Positions 5,400 to 13,151 of a stretch of DNA of 19,688 nt are shown piece by piece. This DNA comes from Deltaproteobacteria bacterium (lineage in GTDB: Bacteria > Desulfobacterota_C > Deferrisomatia > Deferrisomatales > JACRMM01): positions 1 through 19,688 of the forward strand of contig JACRCS010000583.1 of NCBI GenBank assembly GCA_016218905.1, read 5' to 3'. Under the pieces are notes generated by a model that saw nothing but the letters and a program-made list of their open reading frames with translations, made no database searches and was not told the DNA's origin. Made by a program: the position numbers and the translations under genes. How positions within the stretch are numbered: the stretch's first letter is position 1; every line of letters begins with the position of its first letter.

Positions 5400-8023
5400 C
5401 CTGCTCGCCCCCGAGCCTCTCGCAACGCCCGCCGCACCGCCGCCCCGAGCGACGCCGCTGTCAGGGGTTTGGTTACGACCTCCCGGATGCCTGCCTCGGC
5501 CGCGGCTTCAGGTTGAATGCCGCCGTGGTGTCCGGTGCAGAGGATCGCGGGCGTCTCCGGGCGGATCCGGTGCACCTCCCCGAGGAAAGCGACTCCGTTC
5601 ATCCCCGGCATCGTCAAGTCGGAGATCACGAGGTCGAATTCGTCCGGCCGGCGGCTGAACCGTTCGACGCCTTCCACGCCGCTCGGCGCCGTCTCGACGC
5701 GATAGCCCAGGGCCCCGAGGAACCGCACGACGGTGGCGGCGACCTCGGACTCATCTTCGACGAAGAGGATGCGCTCCGAGCCTCGGAGAACTCCCTCCGC
5801 CGACTCGTCTGCCCCGTAGAGCCGGGCCTCCGCCTTCGGGAAGTAGACGTCGACGATCGTGCCCTCACCCGGCGCACTCCGCACCGCGATGGCGCCGTCG
5901 TGCCCCCGTACGATCCCGTGGACGACGGCGAGGCCCATCCCGGTGCCCTCGCCGGGAGGCTTGGTGGTGAAGAAGGGTTCGAAGATCCGTTCCAGGACCT
6001 CTCTCGTCATTCCGCAACCGGTGTCCCCGACGGTCAAGCGCACATACGCGCCCTCCCTCAACCCTGGATGCTGGCCGGCAAACTCGGCGGGGACCATCAC
6101 CTCCGTCAGCGACACGTCGAGGACGCCTTGGGCGCTGCCGATCGCGTGACTGGCGTTTGTGCACAGGTTCAGAAGGACCTGATGGATCTGGGTCGGATCG
6201 CAGAGGATGGCCCCGACTCCTTCGTCGATCCGTCGTTGGATCTCGATGCTGGCGGGAAGCGAGGCCCGGAGGAGCTTCAGGACTTCGTGTACGATGGGTC
6301 CGATCTGCACTGCCCACCGCCTGTTTTCTCCCTGCCGCGCGAAGGTGAGAATCTGCGACACGAGGTCCTTGGCCCGTAAGCCTGCCGACAACACGCGACG
6401 CAGATCCTGTCGCGCCTCGCTCCCCTCGGGCAGTTCATCCATCGCCGTCTGCGTGAGCCCGAGGATGGGCGTGAGAATGTTGTTGAAGTCGTGTGCGATC
6501 CCCCCTGCCAGCGTGCCGAGAGCTTCGAGCTTCTGGGTCTGCCGAAGCTGCTTCTCCAACTTGCTCTGTTCCGTCACGTCGCGGTTCACGAAGACGAAGT
6601 TCGTGATTCTTCCTCGGCCATCCAAGACCGGGGACAGAGTTGACTCCACCTCGAAAGAGATTCCATCATGCCTTCCGGCGATGTGCCCGCGCCATTCGGA
6701 TCCGTCCTCGATGGCCTGGAGGACTCGTGGCACGAACCCCTCATCCACCACGCCTTCGAGCACGGAAAGGCTTCTGGCGAGCACCGCGTGCCTGCCGAGG
6801 CCGAAAATCTTCTCGAAAGCGGGATTGACGTACTCGATCCACCCGGTGACGTCCGTCACGAGGATCGCCTCCGCCGCCTGCTGCACCGCTGCGGCGAGGC
6901 GCGCGAGCTCGCCTTCAGACTTCTTCCTTTCGCTGATGTCGACGAGGACGCCTCTCAGGCCGATGATCTTTCCGTCCCTCGCGATGCCCCTGGAGTGCGC
7001 GAGCAGGGGGAAGACTGCCCCGTCTTCCCTCTGTGCGGCGTATTCGTTGACGCGTCCCTGCTCGCCCGCGAGAATCCCGCGAATCGCTTCGGCTGCCCGG
7101 CCCCTCTCCTCCGGAACGAAGATCTCGGTCGCGTGCAGCCCTGCCCGCAAATCCGTTTCGTCGTAGCCGAACGCCTCGAACCCGTTTCGGTTCAAGTAGG
7201 TGAAGTATCCCTTCTCGTCCGTCTCGAACACGGTCTCCGGCAGAAGGTTCGCCAGGTCCTCATACCTCTGCTTGCTTTCGAGCAACGCCGCCTCGGCCCG
7301 CTCCTTCTCGGCGACGCGCTCCTGCAGGTCCTTCACCAGGTCCTCCAGGCGTCTTTCCCTCTCGGAGATCTGACCTGCCATGGTGGTGGCTTGCCTGGCG
7401 ATCTCGTTTAGGTCCGCCTGCTTAAAGGTCGGCAGGACGTGATCGTAGGACCCCTCGGCGATGGTGGCGATGCCGTCCGTCATTCTCCGGATGGGTTTGG
7501 CGAGAAGCGGCTCGAGCAAGGTTACCGTTAGAATCGCCATGCCGATGATGACGCCGCCCATGACCATGAACACCAGATAGAGCGCTTCCAGGTGCCTCTT
7601 CAAGAGCGGCCCCTTGGCGAGGGCAATCTCAATGGAACCAACCTCCCGCTCCTTGTATCTCACGGGTACGTGCCGGGTCAGTCTCGGCCCCGCTCCCCCC
7701 ACGACACTCTTCGAGTAGACTTTGTCTCTGTACTCGTCGCTGATGAAGAGGCCTACAACGTTTTCGGCGTCGTAGTAAGCATCGGCCACGGTCGTCACCG
7801 TGTCAGTGTCCACGTTCCACATCGGCAGGGCCAAGACCCTCGCCATGCGGCCCGCCAGTTCCTCCGCTTGCCGTTCCAGCGCGATCTCAACCCTGGCTCG
7901 GGCGTAATACCCGTAGACGAGACTCGCCACGCACGTGATGGCGACGATCCCGATCGTCAATCCGAGCGTCAGGTCCCTTGCGATGGTCCTCTGGGACAAC
8001 CTGGCGAACACCCCTGCGCGCAT
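5396..8023 (-). CDS. Hybrid sensor histidine kinase with HAMP, two PAS domains and receiver
   Basis: The 875-residue protein has a first membrane helix (about 17-40), a periplasmic sensing part of roughly 105 residues, a second membrane helix (about 147-171), HAMP (172-225), a coiled linker, PAS 1 (about 252-367) and PAS 2 (about 372-488). The kinase core has the phosphoacceptor H511 in AHDFNN, the N-box N623, the G1 box DTGCGM (667-672), the F-box FEPFFTTKPPGEG and the G2 box GTGMGLA. A C-terminal receiver has acidic E756/D757, phosphoacceptor D802, T830 and K852. It has no DNA-binding output, so phosphate must pass to another regulator that is not in the window. The HDFNN H-box resembles NtrB/DctB-type kinases, whose partners often activate sigma-54 promoters. 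No clear ribosome site precedes ATG 8023. It lies 137 bp after tctC of system B. Confidence 0.95.
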   Translation of the reverse strand: MRAGVFARLSQRTIARDLTLGLTIGIVAITCVASLVYGYYARARVEIALERQAEELAGRMARVLALPMWNVDTDTVTTVADAYYDAENVVGLFISDEYRDKVYSKSVVGGAGPRLTRHVPVRYKEREVGSIEIALAKGPLLKRHLEALYLVFMVMGGVIIGMAILTVTLLEPLLAKPIRRMTDGIATIAEGSYDHVLPTFKQADLNEIARQATTMAGQISERERRLEDLVKDLQERVAEKERAEAALLESKQRYEDLANLLPETVFETDEKGYFTYLNRNGFEAFGYDETDLRAGLHATEIFVPEERGRAAEAIRGILAGEQGRVNEYAAQREDGAVFPLLAHSRGIARDGKIIGLRGVLVDISERKKSEGELARLAAAVQQAAEAILVTDVTGWIEYVNPAFEKIFGLGRHAVLARSLSVLEGVVDEGFVPRVLQAIEDGSEWRGHIAGRHDGISFEVESTLSPVLDGRGRITNFVFVNRDVTEQSKLEKQLRQTQKLEALGTLAGGIAHDFNNILTPILGLTQTAMDELPEGSEARQDLRRVLSAGLRAKDLVSQILTFARQGENRRWAVQIGPIVHEVLKLLRASLPASIEIQRRIDEGVGAILCDPTQIHQVLLNLCTNASHAIGSAQGVLDVSLTEVMVPAEFAGQHPGLREGAYVRLTVGDTGCGMTREVLERIFEPFFTTKPPGEGTGMGLAVVHGIVRGHDGAIAVRSAPGEGTIVDVYFPKAEARLYGADESAEGVLRGSERILFVEDESEVAATVVRFLGALGYRVETAPSGVEGVERFSRRPDEFDLVISDLTMPGMNGVAFLGEVHRIRPETPAILCTGHHGGIQPEAAAEAGIREVVTKPLTAASLGAAVRRALREARGRAG

Positions 8024-8116
8024 TGTCTGATCCCGCTTTGCCGGTCATTTGCATCTTCTTGCCTCGGCCCCTGAGGCCGGACGTGGTCAGGATTCCTCGT
8101 TCGAAGTCAGGATGCA

Positions 8117-8152
8117 ACACCGTTTTGCGGGAAGGGGCAGGGTTGACGGTGT
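8117..8152 (-). repeat. Inverted repeat in the tctC (system B) - kinase gap
   Basis: ACACCGT and ACGGTGT form a perfect 7-bp stem around a 22-base loop, 8 bases past the tctC stop codon. There is no T-run. It could attenuate read-through into the kinase gene or be a protein site. Support is only the symmetry and position. Confidence 0.3.
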
Positions 8153-8160
8153 GGGTCAGG

Positions 8161-9132
8161 CTACTCCGCCTTGATGTTGTTTTCCCTCGCCACCCGGGTC
8201 CACTTATCGAGGTCGGCCTTCAGGATCGCGCTGAACTCGGACGGTGTGGCCCCTCCCGGCTCCAAGCCGACGGTCCTGAACCGTTCCTTGACGTCGGTCA
8301 TCTTCAAGATCTTTGCGAGCTCGGCGTGAAGCTTCTCGATGATCGGACGTGGAGTACCCGCCGGCGCGAACAGTCCCGTCCAGATCACCGCCTCGAAGTG
8401 GTAGCCGGTCTCGGTCAACGTCGGGATCGAAGGCAGGATGGGCCAGCGCTTGGGGCTGGTGACCGCCAGGGCTCGCAGCGTGCCCGCGTTGATCTGGGCG
8501 ACGGCGGCGGGCCCGTCCGAGGTCACCAGAGAGACCTCTCCGCTCATCCCGGCCGCAATCGCCGGGCCGCTGCCCTTGTAGGAGACGTGGGTGATGTTGA
8601 TGCCCACCTGCTTCTTCAAGAGCTCCGTCGCGACCTGGAACGGCGTCGAGCCGGACCCGTAGAAGAGCGTCCCGGGCTTCGACTTGGCAAGGGCAATCAG
8701 CTCCTTGAGCGTCTTCGCCGGCACGGCCGGGTTCACGACGAGGACGAGCGGAAAAGTGGCGAGTTGGATGACGGGCGCGAAATCCTTGATCGGATCGTAC
8801 GGGAGCCTGTCGTACAGACCGGGATTGAAGGTCATCGCCCCGCTCGCGCCGATGCTGAGGGTATAGCCGTCGGGGGCCGCTTGCGCGACGAATTGCGTCG
8901 CAATGATGGCGTTTGCTCCGGGCTTGTTCTCCACGACGACCGGCTGGCCCAACGCCGCACCCAGCTTTTCGCTGATGATGCGCGCCACGATGTCGTTGGT
9001 GGCTCCCGGAGGAAAGCCGACGACCAGCTTGATCGGTTTGCTCGGATACGAGTCGCCGTGCGCAGAGTGGCCGCCGAGCAGAAGGATCACCGCACAAACA
9101 CAGCCGCTGAGCAACTGAGACAATCTCTTCAT
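8161..9132 (-). CDS. tctC: TTT periplasmic substrate receptor, Bug/TctC family (system B)
   Basis: An in-frame GTG/ATG extension to 9255 would overlap tctA; the start is set at ATG 9132 because AAGGAG is seven bases upstream and a standard signal peptide follows (MKRLSQ, hydrophobic core, then SAHGDSYPSK). The mature part has classic Bug features: YPSKPIKLVVGFPPGATND, a VVVENKPGANA segment near residue 70 and PDGYTLSIGASG, then a VNPAVPAKTLKELI segment. Length is 323 residues, the same as system A's receptor, yet the sequences differ widely, so the two probably bind different ligands. It is the last of tctB-tctA-tctC and follows tctA by 49 bp. Bug receptors of this type include those for terephthalate and other aromatic acids, which fits the nearby UbiD gene, but the ligand is not readable. 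Confidence 0.95.
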   Translation of the reverse strand: MKRLSQLLSGCVCAVILLLGGHSAHGDSYPSKPIKLVVGFPPGATNDIVARIISEKLGAALGQPVVVENKPGANAIIATQFVAQAAPDGYTLSIGASGAMTFNPGLYDRLPYDPIKDFAPVIQLATFPLVLVVNPAVPAKTLKELIALAKSKPGTLFYGSGSTPFQVATELLKKQVGINITHVSYKGSGPAIAAGMSGEVSLVTSDGPAAVAQINAGTLRALAVTSPKRWPILPSIPTLTETGYHFEAVIWTGLFAPAGTPRPIIEKLHAELAKILKMTDVKERFRTVGLEPGGATPSEFSAILKADLDKWTRVARENNIKAE

Positions 9133-9181
9133 TCTGTTCTCCTTGGTATGGCAGAGCCGGAAAGGCGCGCCAAGCGCCGTG

Positions 9182-10681
9182 TCACTCCTGGAAGGCTTCT
9201 TCGCGCTTCTGGCGAACAGCGGGGGCGAGGACCACCACGATGAGCGCGGCGGCAATCAGAAGCAGCGCAAGCGAGAGCGGCCGGGTAACAAAAACGGTAT
9301 AGCTCCCCCGTGACAGCGTCATCGCCCTGCGCAGGTACTCCTCCATCATCGGGCCCAGGATGAAGCCGAGCATCAGCGGCGCCGGTTCGCAGTCGAGCTT
9401 GTGGAACACGTAGCCGAGCAGCCCGAAAAGGGCAGTGACCACGACGTCGACGGGGGTGTTGTTCATGCTGTACACGCCGATGCAGCAAAACAGCAGGATC
9501 GCCGGGAAGAGGAGCCTGTATGGGACGGCCAGCAGCTTCACCCAGAGCCCGACGAGCGGCAGGTTCAGGACCACGAGCATCAGGTTCCCGATCCACATGC
9601 TCGCCACGAGCCCCCAGAAGAGGCTGGGATTTGCAGTCATGACCTGCGGACCCGGCTGGATGTTGTGAATGAGCATCGCGCCGATCATCAGGGCCATGAC
9701 CGGATTGGAGGGGATCCCGAGGGTAAGCATCGGAATGAACGAGGTCTGCGCGCCGGCGTTGTTGGCAGATTCCGGGGCCGCCACGCCTTCCACCGCCCCC
9801 TCGCCGAACCGCGAGGGGTCTTTCGAGATCTTCTTTTCGAACACGTAGGCCGTGAAGGAACCGAGGACTGCCCCGCCTCCGGGCAGGAGCCCCAGAATCG
9901 AACCGATGGCCGTCCCGCGAAGTACCGGAGGCACAGACCTCCGGAGCTCTTCTCGGGTCGGCAGGAGCGTCCCGACCTTGCTCGCGAAGACCTCCCGCTT
10001 CTCCTTGAGTTCGAGATTCGAGATCACCTCCGTGAACCCGAAGAGCCCCATCGCGACGGCCACGAACCCAATTCCGTCGGCGAGTTGCGGCAGTCCGAAC
10101 GTGAAGCGGGCGGTCCCGCTGTTGACGTCGGTTCCCACGAGCCCGAGCAGCAGCCCGAGGAGCACCATCGCCGTCGCCTTGAGCAGATCTCCCCGAGCCA
10201 TGACGACCGCGCCGATGAGCCCCATGACCATGAGCGAGAAGTATTCGGCCGGCTGGAACTTGAACGCGACCTGCGACAAGGGCTTCGCGAACGCCGCTAG
10301 CAGGAAGGTCGCAACGCAGCCACCGAAGAAGGAGCCGAGGGCCGCGATCGAGAGCGCTGCACCACCCCGGCCCCGGCGCGCCATTTGGTAGCCATCCAGG
10401 CACGTGACGACCGAGGAGGTCTCGCCCGGCATGTTCACCAGCACGGCTGAAGTGGAGCCGCCATACTGCGCTCCGTAGTAGATGCCCGCGAGCACGATGA
10501 GAGCGGAGACGGGCGCCAGGTGGAAGGTCACGGGGAGCAGCATGGCGATCGTCGCGATGGGTCCGATCCCGGGGAGCACGCCGATCAGGGTCCCGAGGAG
10601 GACGCCGACGAGACAGTAGAGGAGGTTCAGGGGCGTCGCCGCCGTCGAGAACCCCAGGAAGAGGTTGCTGAAGAGCTCCAT
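9182..10681 (-). CDS. tctA: TTT transporter large membrane subunit TctA (system B)
   Basis: The 499-residue multi-spanning protein shows both internal TctA repeats. The first has GVLPGIGPIATIA near residue 34, then YGGSTSAVLVNMPGETSS and TCLDGYQMARRGRGG. The second has GLLPGGGAVLG, a FGEGAVEGVAAPESANNAG stretch and LGIPSNPVMALMIGAM. It is the inner-membrane channel of a tripartite tricarboxylate transporter. ATG 10681 is preceded by AGGAGG, and tctB ends only 10 bp upstream, so the two are tightly linked. Compared with the system A protein it follows the family consensus more closely (GGST, MPGET). It therefore looks like an independently acquired paralogue rather than a recent duplication. 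Confidence 0.96.
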   Translation of the reverse strand: MELFSNLFLGFSTAATPLNLLYCLVGVLLGTLIGVLPGIGPIATIAMLLPVTFHLAPVSALIVLAGIYYGAQYGGSTSAVLVNMPGETSSVVTCLDGYQMARRGRGGAALSIAALGSFFGGCVATFLLAAFAKPLSQVAFKFQPAEYFSLMVMGLIGAVVMARGDLLKATAMVLLGLLLGLVGTDVNSGTARFTFGLPQLADGIGFVAVAMGLFGFTEVISNLELKEKREVFASKVGTLLPTREELRRSVPPVLRGTAIGSILGLLPGGGAVLGSFTAYVFEKKISKDPSRFGEGAVEGVAAPESANNAGAQTSFIPMLTLGIPSNPVMALMIGAMLIHNIQPGPQVMTANPSLFWGLVASMWIGNLMLVVLNLPLVGLWVKLLAVPYRLLFPAILLFCCIGVYSMNNTPVDVVVTALFGLLGYVFHKLDCEPAPLMLGFILGPMMEEYLRRAMTLSRGSYTVFVTRPLSLALLLIAAALIVVVLAPAVRQKREEAFQE

Positions 10682-10691
10682 TGCTCGCCTC

Positions 10692-11141
10692 CTACCAGGG
10701 CCAGACCGGGAACTGCAGCTTCAGCCCGTGAACGAAGAGCCCGACCGACGCCGTCGAGAGGACCGTGGCGGCGACGAGGACCTCCTTGAAACGAAAGTCG
10801 TGGCCGGCGAGCGCACTCGTCACGATGAGCACGAAAGTCGAGGCCACCAGCCCTGCGTGCGCGAGCACCGAGGCGAAGGCCACCACCGCGCCGAGCACGA
10901 GGACGAGCGGCTTCCACGCGAAGTGAGGGACCGGCGCGCCTTCCACCCTGAGCGAGACCGCCGAGATGGCCAGGCCGGCGAGCCCGAGTACCGCCCCGAG
11001 GATGGTTGGGGCCATACCCGGCCCAAAGCTCTGCGCGGTCCCGATCGGGTAGCTCCTCGCGAGCCACACCGCGGCGAGGCCGAATGCGATGAAGAGGAGC
11101 CCGGAGCAGAAGTCTTTTGGGCTGCGGACGGTGAGCTTCAT
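10692..11141 (-). CDS. tctB: TTT transporter small membrane subunit TctB (system B)
   Basis: The 149-residue protein has four predicted membrane helices and the recognisable TctB N-terminus: a DFCSGLLFIAFGLAAVWLA helix followed by RSYPIGTAQSFGPGMAPTIL. The G-P-G-M-x-P motif is typical of the family. It associates with TctA in the inner membrane. ATG 11141 has AAAGGAGG five to six bases upstream. It is the first TTT gene of system B, and the 234-bp gap before it carries three hairpins. It may therefore be transcribed from the iclR promoter at reduced level or from a promoter of its own that I cannot identify. Confidence 0.93.
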   Translation of the reverse strand: MKLTVRSPKDFCSGLLFIAFGLAAVWLARSYPIGTAQSFGPGMAPTILGAVLGLAGLAISAVSLRVEGAPVPHFAWKPLVLVLGAVVAFASVLAHAGLVASTFVLIVTSALAGHDFRFKEVLVAATVLSTASVGLFVHGLKLQFPVWPW

Positions 11142-11160
11142 GGCGCCTCCTTTGAACTCT

Positions 11161-11173
11161 GGGGCAGAGCCCC
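11161..11173. repeat. Short hairpin GGGGC-AGA-GCCCC
   Basis: A perfect 5-bp stem with an AGA loop lies 20 bases upstream of tctB (system B). It shares the core GGGC-AGA-GCCC with the larger hairpin at 11286-11304, which suggests a small dispersed palindromic repeat. Confidence 0.45.
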
Positions 11174-11285
11174 TCGACGTTCCGCGCCGGCGGACGTCTA
11201 CGTATGAAGTGCGAGGGCGCGAAAGACAAAGGCGCCTCGAAAGAGCTTCTCGCAGCCCCTAGCGGCGGTACACGCGCCGTTTTGC

Positions 11286-11304
11286 GGAAGGGCAGAGCCC
11301 TTCC
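11286..11304. repeat. Perfect palindromic hairpin GGAAGGGC-AGA-GCCCTTCC
   Basis: An 8-bp perfect stem around AGA sits in the gap between the zinc-ribbon gene and tctB. No T-run follows on either strand, so it is not a standard intrinsic terminator. Its core is shared with 11161-11173. Confidence 0.55.
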
Positions 11305-11330
11305 TGGGACGCCGCTCGGTTTGCTCACGG

Positions 11331-11365
11331 AGGGCGGAGACTCTCAGCAGAGCCATCTCCGCCCT
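11331..11365 (-). terminator. Stem-loop just after the zinc-ribbon gene, possible terminator or attenuator
   Basis: AGGGCGGAGA and TCTCCGCCCT form a 10-bp perfect stem with a 15-base loop, 10 bases past the stop codon of the small zinc-ribbon gene. A poly-T tract is absent, so termination would be partial at best. It may set the ratio between UbiD and the downstream transporter (inference). Confidence 0.4.
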
Positions 11366-11375
11366 TCCTTCGGAT

Positions 11376-11585
11376 CTACGTTGCGGTCGGGACTTCCTTC
11401 GTCACCGACATGACCGTCGTTTCGTTGTTCAAGTTCCTGCCGCCCGGAACGATCGCGAACTCGTTTTCGGGACCGATCCGTTTACAGAAGGGGCAGAGCC
11501 AGCGCACGTTTCTTCCGATCTGCTCCGCCTCTACGTAGAAGCGTCGGCTGCAATCGGGACAGGTCAACCATTCAACTGTGGCCAT
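11376..11585 (-). CDS. Small double-CxxC zinc-ribbon protein, possible UbiD-type decarboxylase subunit D
   Basis: The 69-residue protein has two zinc-knuckle pairs, CPDC (residues 9-12) and CPFC (31-34), spaced as in a one-zinc ribbon, then a polar tail ending in SVTKEVPTAT. ATG 11585 has AAGGAG eight bases upstream. It starts 20 bp after the UbiD gene, so the two are almost certainly co-expressed. Bacterial hydroxybenzoate/phenolic-acid decarboxylases (BsdBCD, VdcBCD types) include a small D subunit of about 75 residues with two CxxC pairs and a VP-rich tail. This protein matches that plan in size, cysteine layout and position but not clearly in the residues between. I therefore treat it as a candidate analogue. 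A general zinc-ribbon regulator is the alternative. Confidence 0.65.
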   Translation of the reverse strand: MATVEWLTCPDCSRRFYVEAEQIGRNVRWLCPFCKRIGPENEFAIVPGGRNLNNETTVMSVTKEVPTAT

Positions 11586-11605
11586 TTCAAGTGCTCCTTT
11601 CTCCT

Positions 11606-13072
11606 TTAACGAGGGCTCCAGGGGATTCGGTCGACGATCTCCTGGGGGATGAAGTCAGGAATCTTGATCCGGTCGAGCGCCTCCTTCGGGACCTTCACCT
11701 TCTCCGGGAACGCCGCGTTCACCGGCTTGGTCGCGTCGATAAAGAGGGAGGTATGGGTATGCAGATGTTCCATCGAAGGATCGAGCATGGATCCCCGCAC
11801 ATGGGGAAGCACGACCATGTCCTTGTCGGCCTGGAAGCGCGTCGCCACGGCCTGAAGGACGGCCACTACGTCGAAGGGATCGACGTCGTCGTCCACCACG
11901 ACGATGAGCTTCGGGTACCCGATCGTCTGCGCGGCCATGGCGGCGAGGTAGGGCAGCCCCTCGGAGAGCTTGTTGATCGAGATGTAGACGTGGAAGCCCT
12001 TCTGCCCCGACCAGGGGCAGTGGACGCCGCGGAGGCCGCCGGGCAGTGCGTCCTCGACTCGCCTCTGGATTTCGGCCTCCCACCCGATCCCGGGGAAGTC
12101 GATCTCGCCGATGTCGGTGTCGTACCAGATGTAGTCCGAACGGTGCGTTATCGCCGTCACCTGGATGACCGGGTTCTGGCGCTGCGGCCCGTAGTAACTC
12201 GGCCACTCTCCGAACGGGCCCTCGGGTTCGCGGTATCCCGGCTGGATGAGGCCCTCGATGATCACTTCGGCGTCCGCCGGGACGAGGAACTCTTCGCCCC
12301 ACGTTTCCGAGGGGACGAGCCGCAAGGCCTCGCCGATCATGCCACCAGCCGTGCCGTACTCGTCCCAGGTCCAGGGCGACATGAACGCCGCGGAGAGATG
12401 GAAGGCAGGATGGTGACCGTGAACGATAACGACCGGCGTGGGCTTCCCCTGTTTCTCGTTCTCGGTGTAGATCCTCCACGAGTGGAAGGGGGACATGTGA
12501 ATGCCGGTCTTTTGGGGCCCCTTGTACATGGTCCGGTGGTAGGCGGTGTTGTAGCCCATTCCGTCGGGCTTCTTCATGCAGACGATCATCGTCCCGTACG
12601 GATTGCCGTCCATCTCGTGGTGGTAGATCATCGGTAGTTCCCGAAGGTCTGCGTCCTTTCCGGTCTTGACGACCTGCCGAACGGGAGCCGAGGCCCTGTC
12701 GATCACGAGGGGGGGAATCGGCTTGTTCCCCCGATCAGCGAACCTCCGCGTCAACTCGGCACGCCACTGCTCGGGAGGCAGATCAAAGGCAGTGCAGATG
12801 CGACGGCGGGCCGCCGTCAGGTTTGCCAGCACCCGTTTTCCCGGGGTTCCGCTGATGCTCTTGACGTTCTCGAACAGTAGGGCGGGCAGTTTCCCGTCGC
12901 TTTCGAGGTTTCTGATCAGTGCGCTCACCTCGAACCGAGAGTCGATCTCCTTCTCGACCCTGACGAGATGCCCGGGAAGCTGCCTCTCGGTCTCAGAGAG
13001 GTAGTACCGAAGATCCCTCGCATTCTTGGTCTTTCCGCCTGACAAAATGGGCTCTCGTTGTTCGACATACAT
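11606..13072 (-). CDS. UbiD-family prenylated-FMN-dependent decarboxylase
   Basis: The frame extends to 13234, but the start is ATG 13072: GGAGG is eight bases upstream and the longer form would run into the IclR gene. The resulting 488-residue product is normal for UbiD proteins. The prFMN/catalytic residues are recognisable: an N-x4-R pair (N175, R180 in NTAYHR) corresponding to Asn168/Arg173 of fungal Fdc1, and EGPFGE (E284, E289) corresponding to its Glu277/Glu282. A later segment has VVVDDDVDPFD, also typical. Such enzymes reversibly remove or add a carboxyl group on aromatic or unsaturated acids using a cofactor made by UbiX, which is not encoded here. With an IclR regulator before it and a zinc-ribbon protein and TTT transporter after it, aromatic-acid catabolism is more likely than ubiquinone synthesis (inference). 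Confidence 0.93.
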   Translation of the reverse strand: MYVEQREPILSGGKTKNARDLRYYLSETERQLPGHLVRVEKEIDSRFEVSALIRNLESDGKLPALLFENVKSISGTPGKRVLANLTAARRRICTAFDLPPEQWRAELTRRFADRGNKPIPPLVIDRASAPVRQVVKTGKDADLRELPMIYHHEMDGNPYGTMIVCMKKPDGMGYNTAYHRTMYKGPQKTGIHMSPFHSWRIYTENEKQGKPTPVVIVHGHHPAFHLSAAFMSPWTWDEYGTAGGMIGEALRLVPSETWGEEFLVPADAEVIIEGLIQPGYREPEGPFGEWPSYYGPQRQNPVIQVTAITHRSDYIWYDTDIGEIDFPGIGWEAEIQRRVEDALPGGLRGVHCPWSGQKGFHVYISINKLSEGLPYLAAMAAQTIGYPKLIVVVDDDVDPFDVVAVLQAVATRFQADKDMVVLPHVRGSMLDPSMEHLHTHTSLFIDATKPVNAAFPEKVKVPKEALDRIKIPDFIPQEIVDRIPWSPR

Positions 13073-13080
13073 GGACAGTA

Positions 13081-13085
13081 CCTCC
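13081..13085 (-). promoter_or_regulatory. Ribosome binding site fixing the UbiD start
   Basis: GGAGG on the minus strand, eight bases before ATG 13072, decides the start of the decarboxylase over the longer upstream frame. Confidence 0.75.
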
Positions 13086-13151
13086 TCCAGAGATGAGGGT
13101 TGAGGGCATGTCGCCGCCCGGTTTGGAATGCGCGCGCCAGGAGTCGCTTCA

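Noticed and set aside
8024..8160. Sigma-54 promoter before the histidine kinase
   Set aside because: A GG...GC pair occurs near 8050 but with nine bases between rather than ten and a poor -24 half.
7978..9243. 421-residue plus-strand frame over tctC of system B
   Set aside because: Antisense to a canonical Bug receptor with signal peptide; composition is Arg/Asp-rich and shows no motif.
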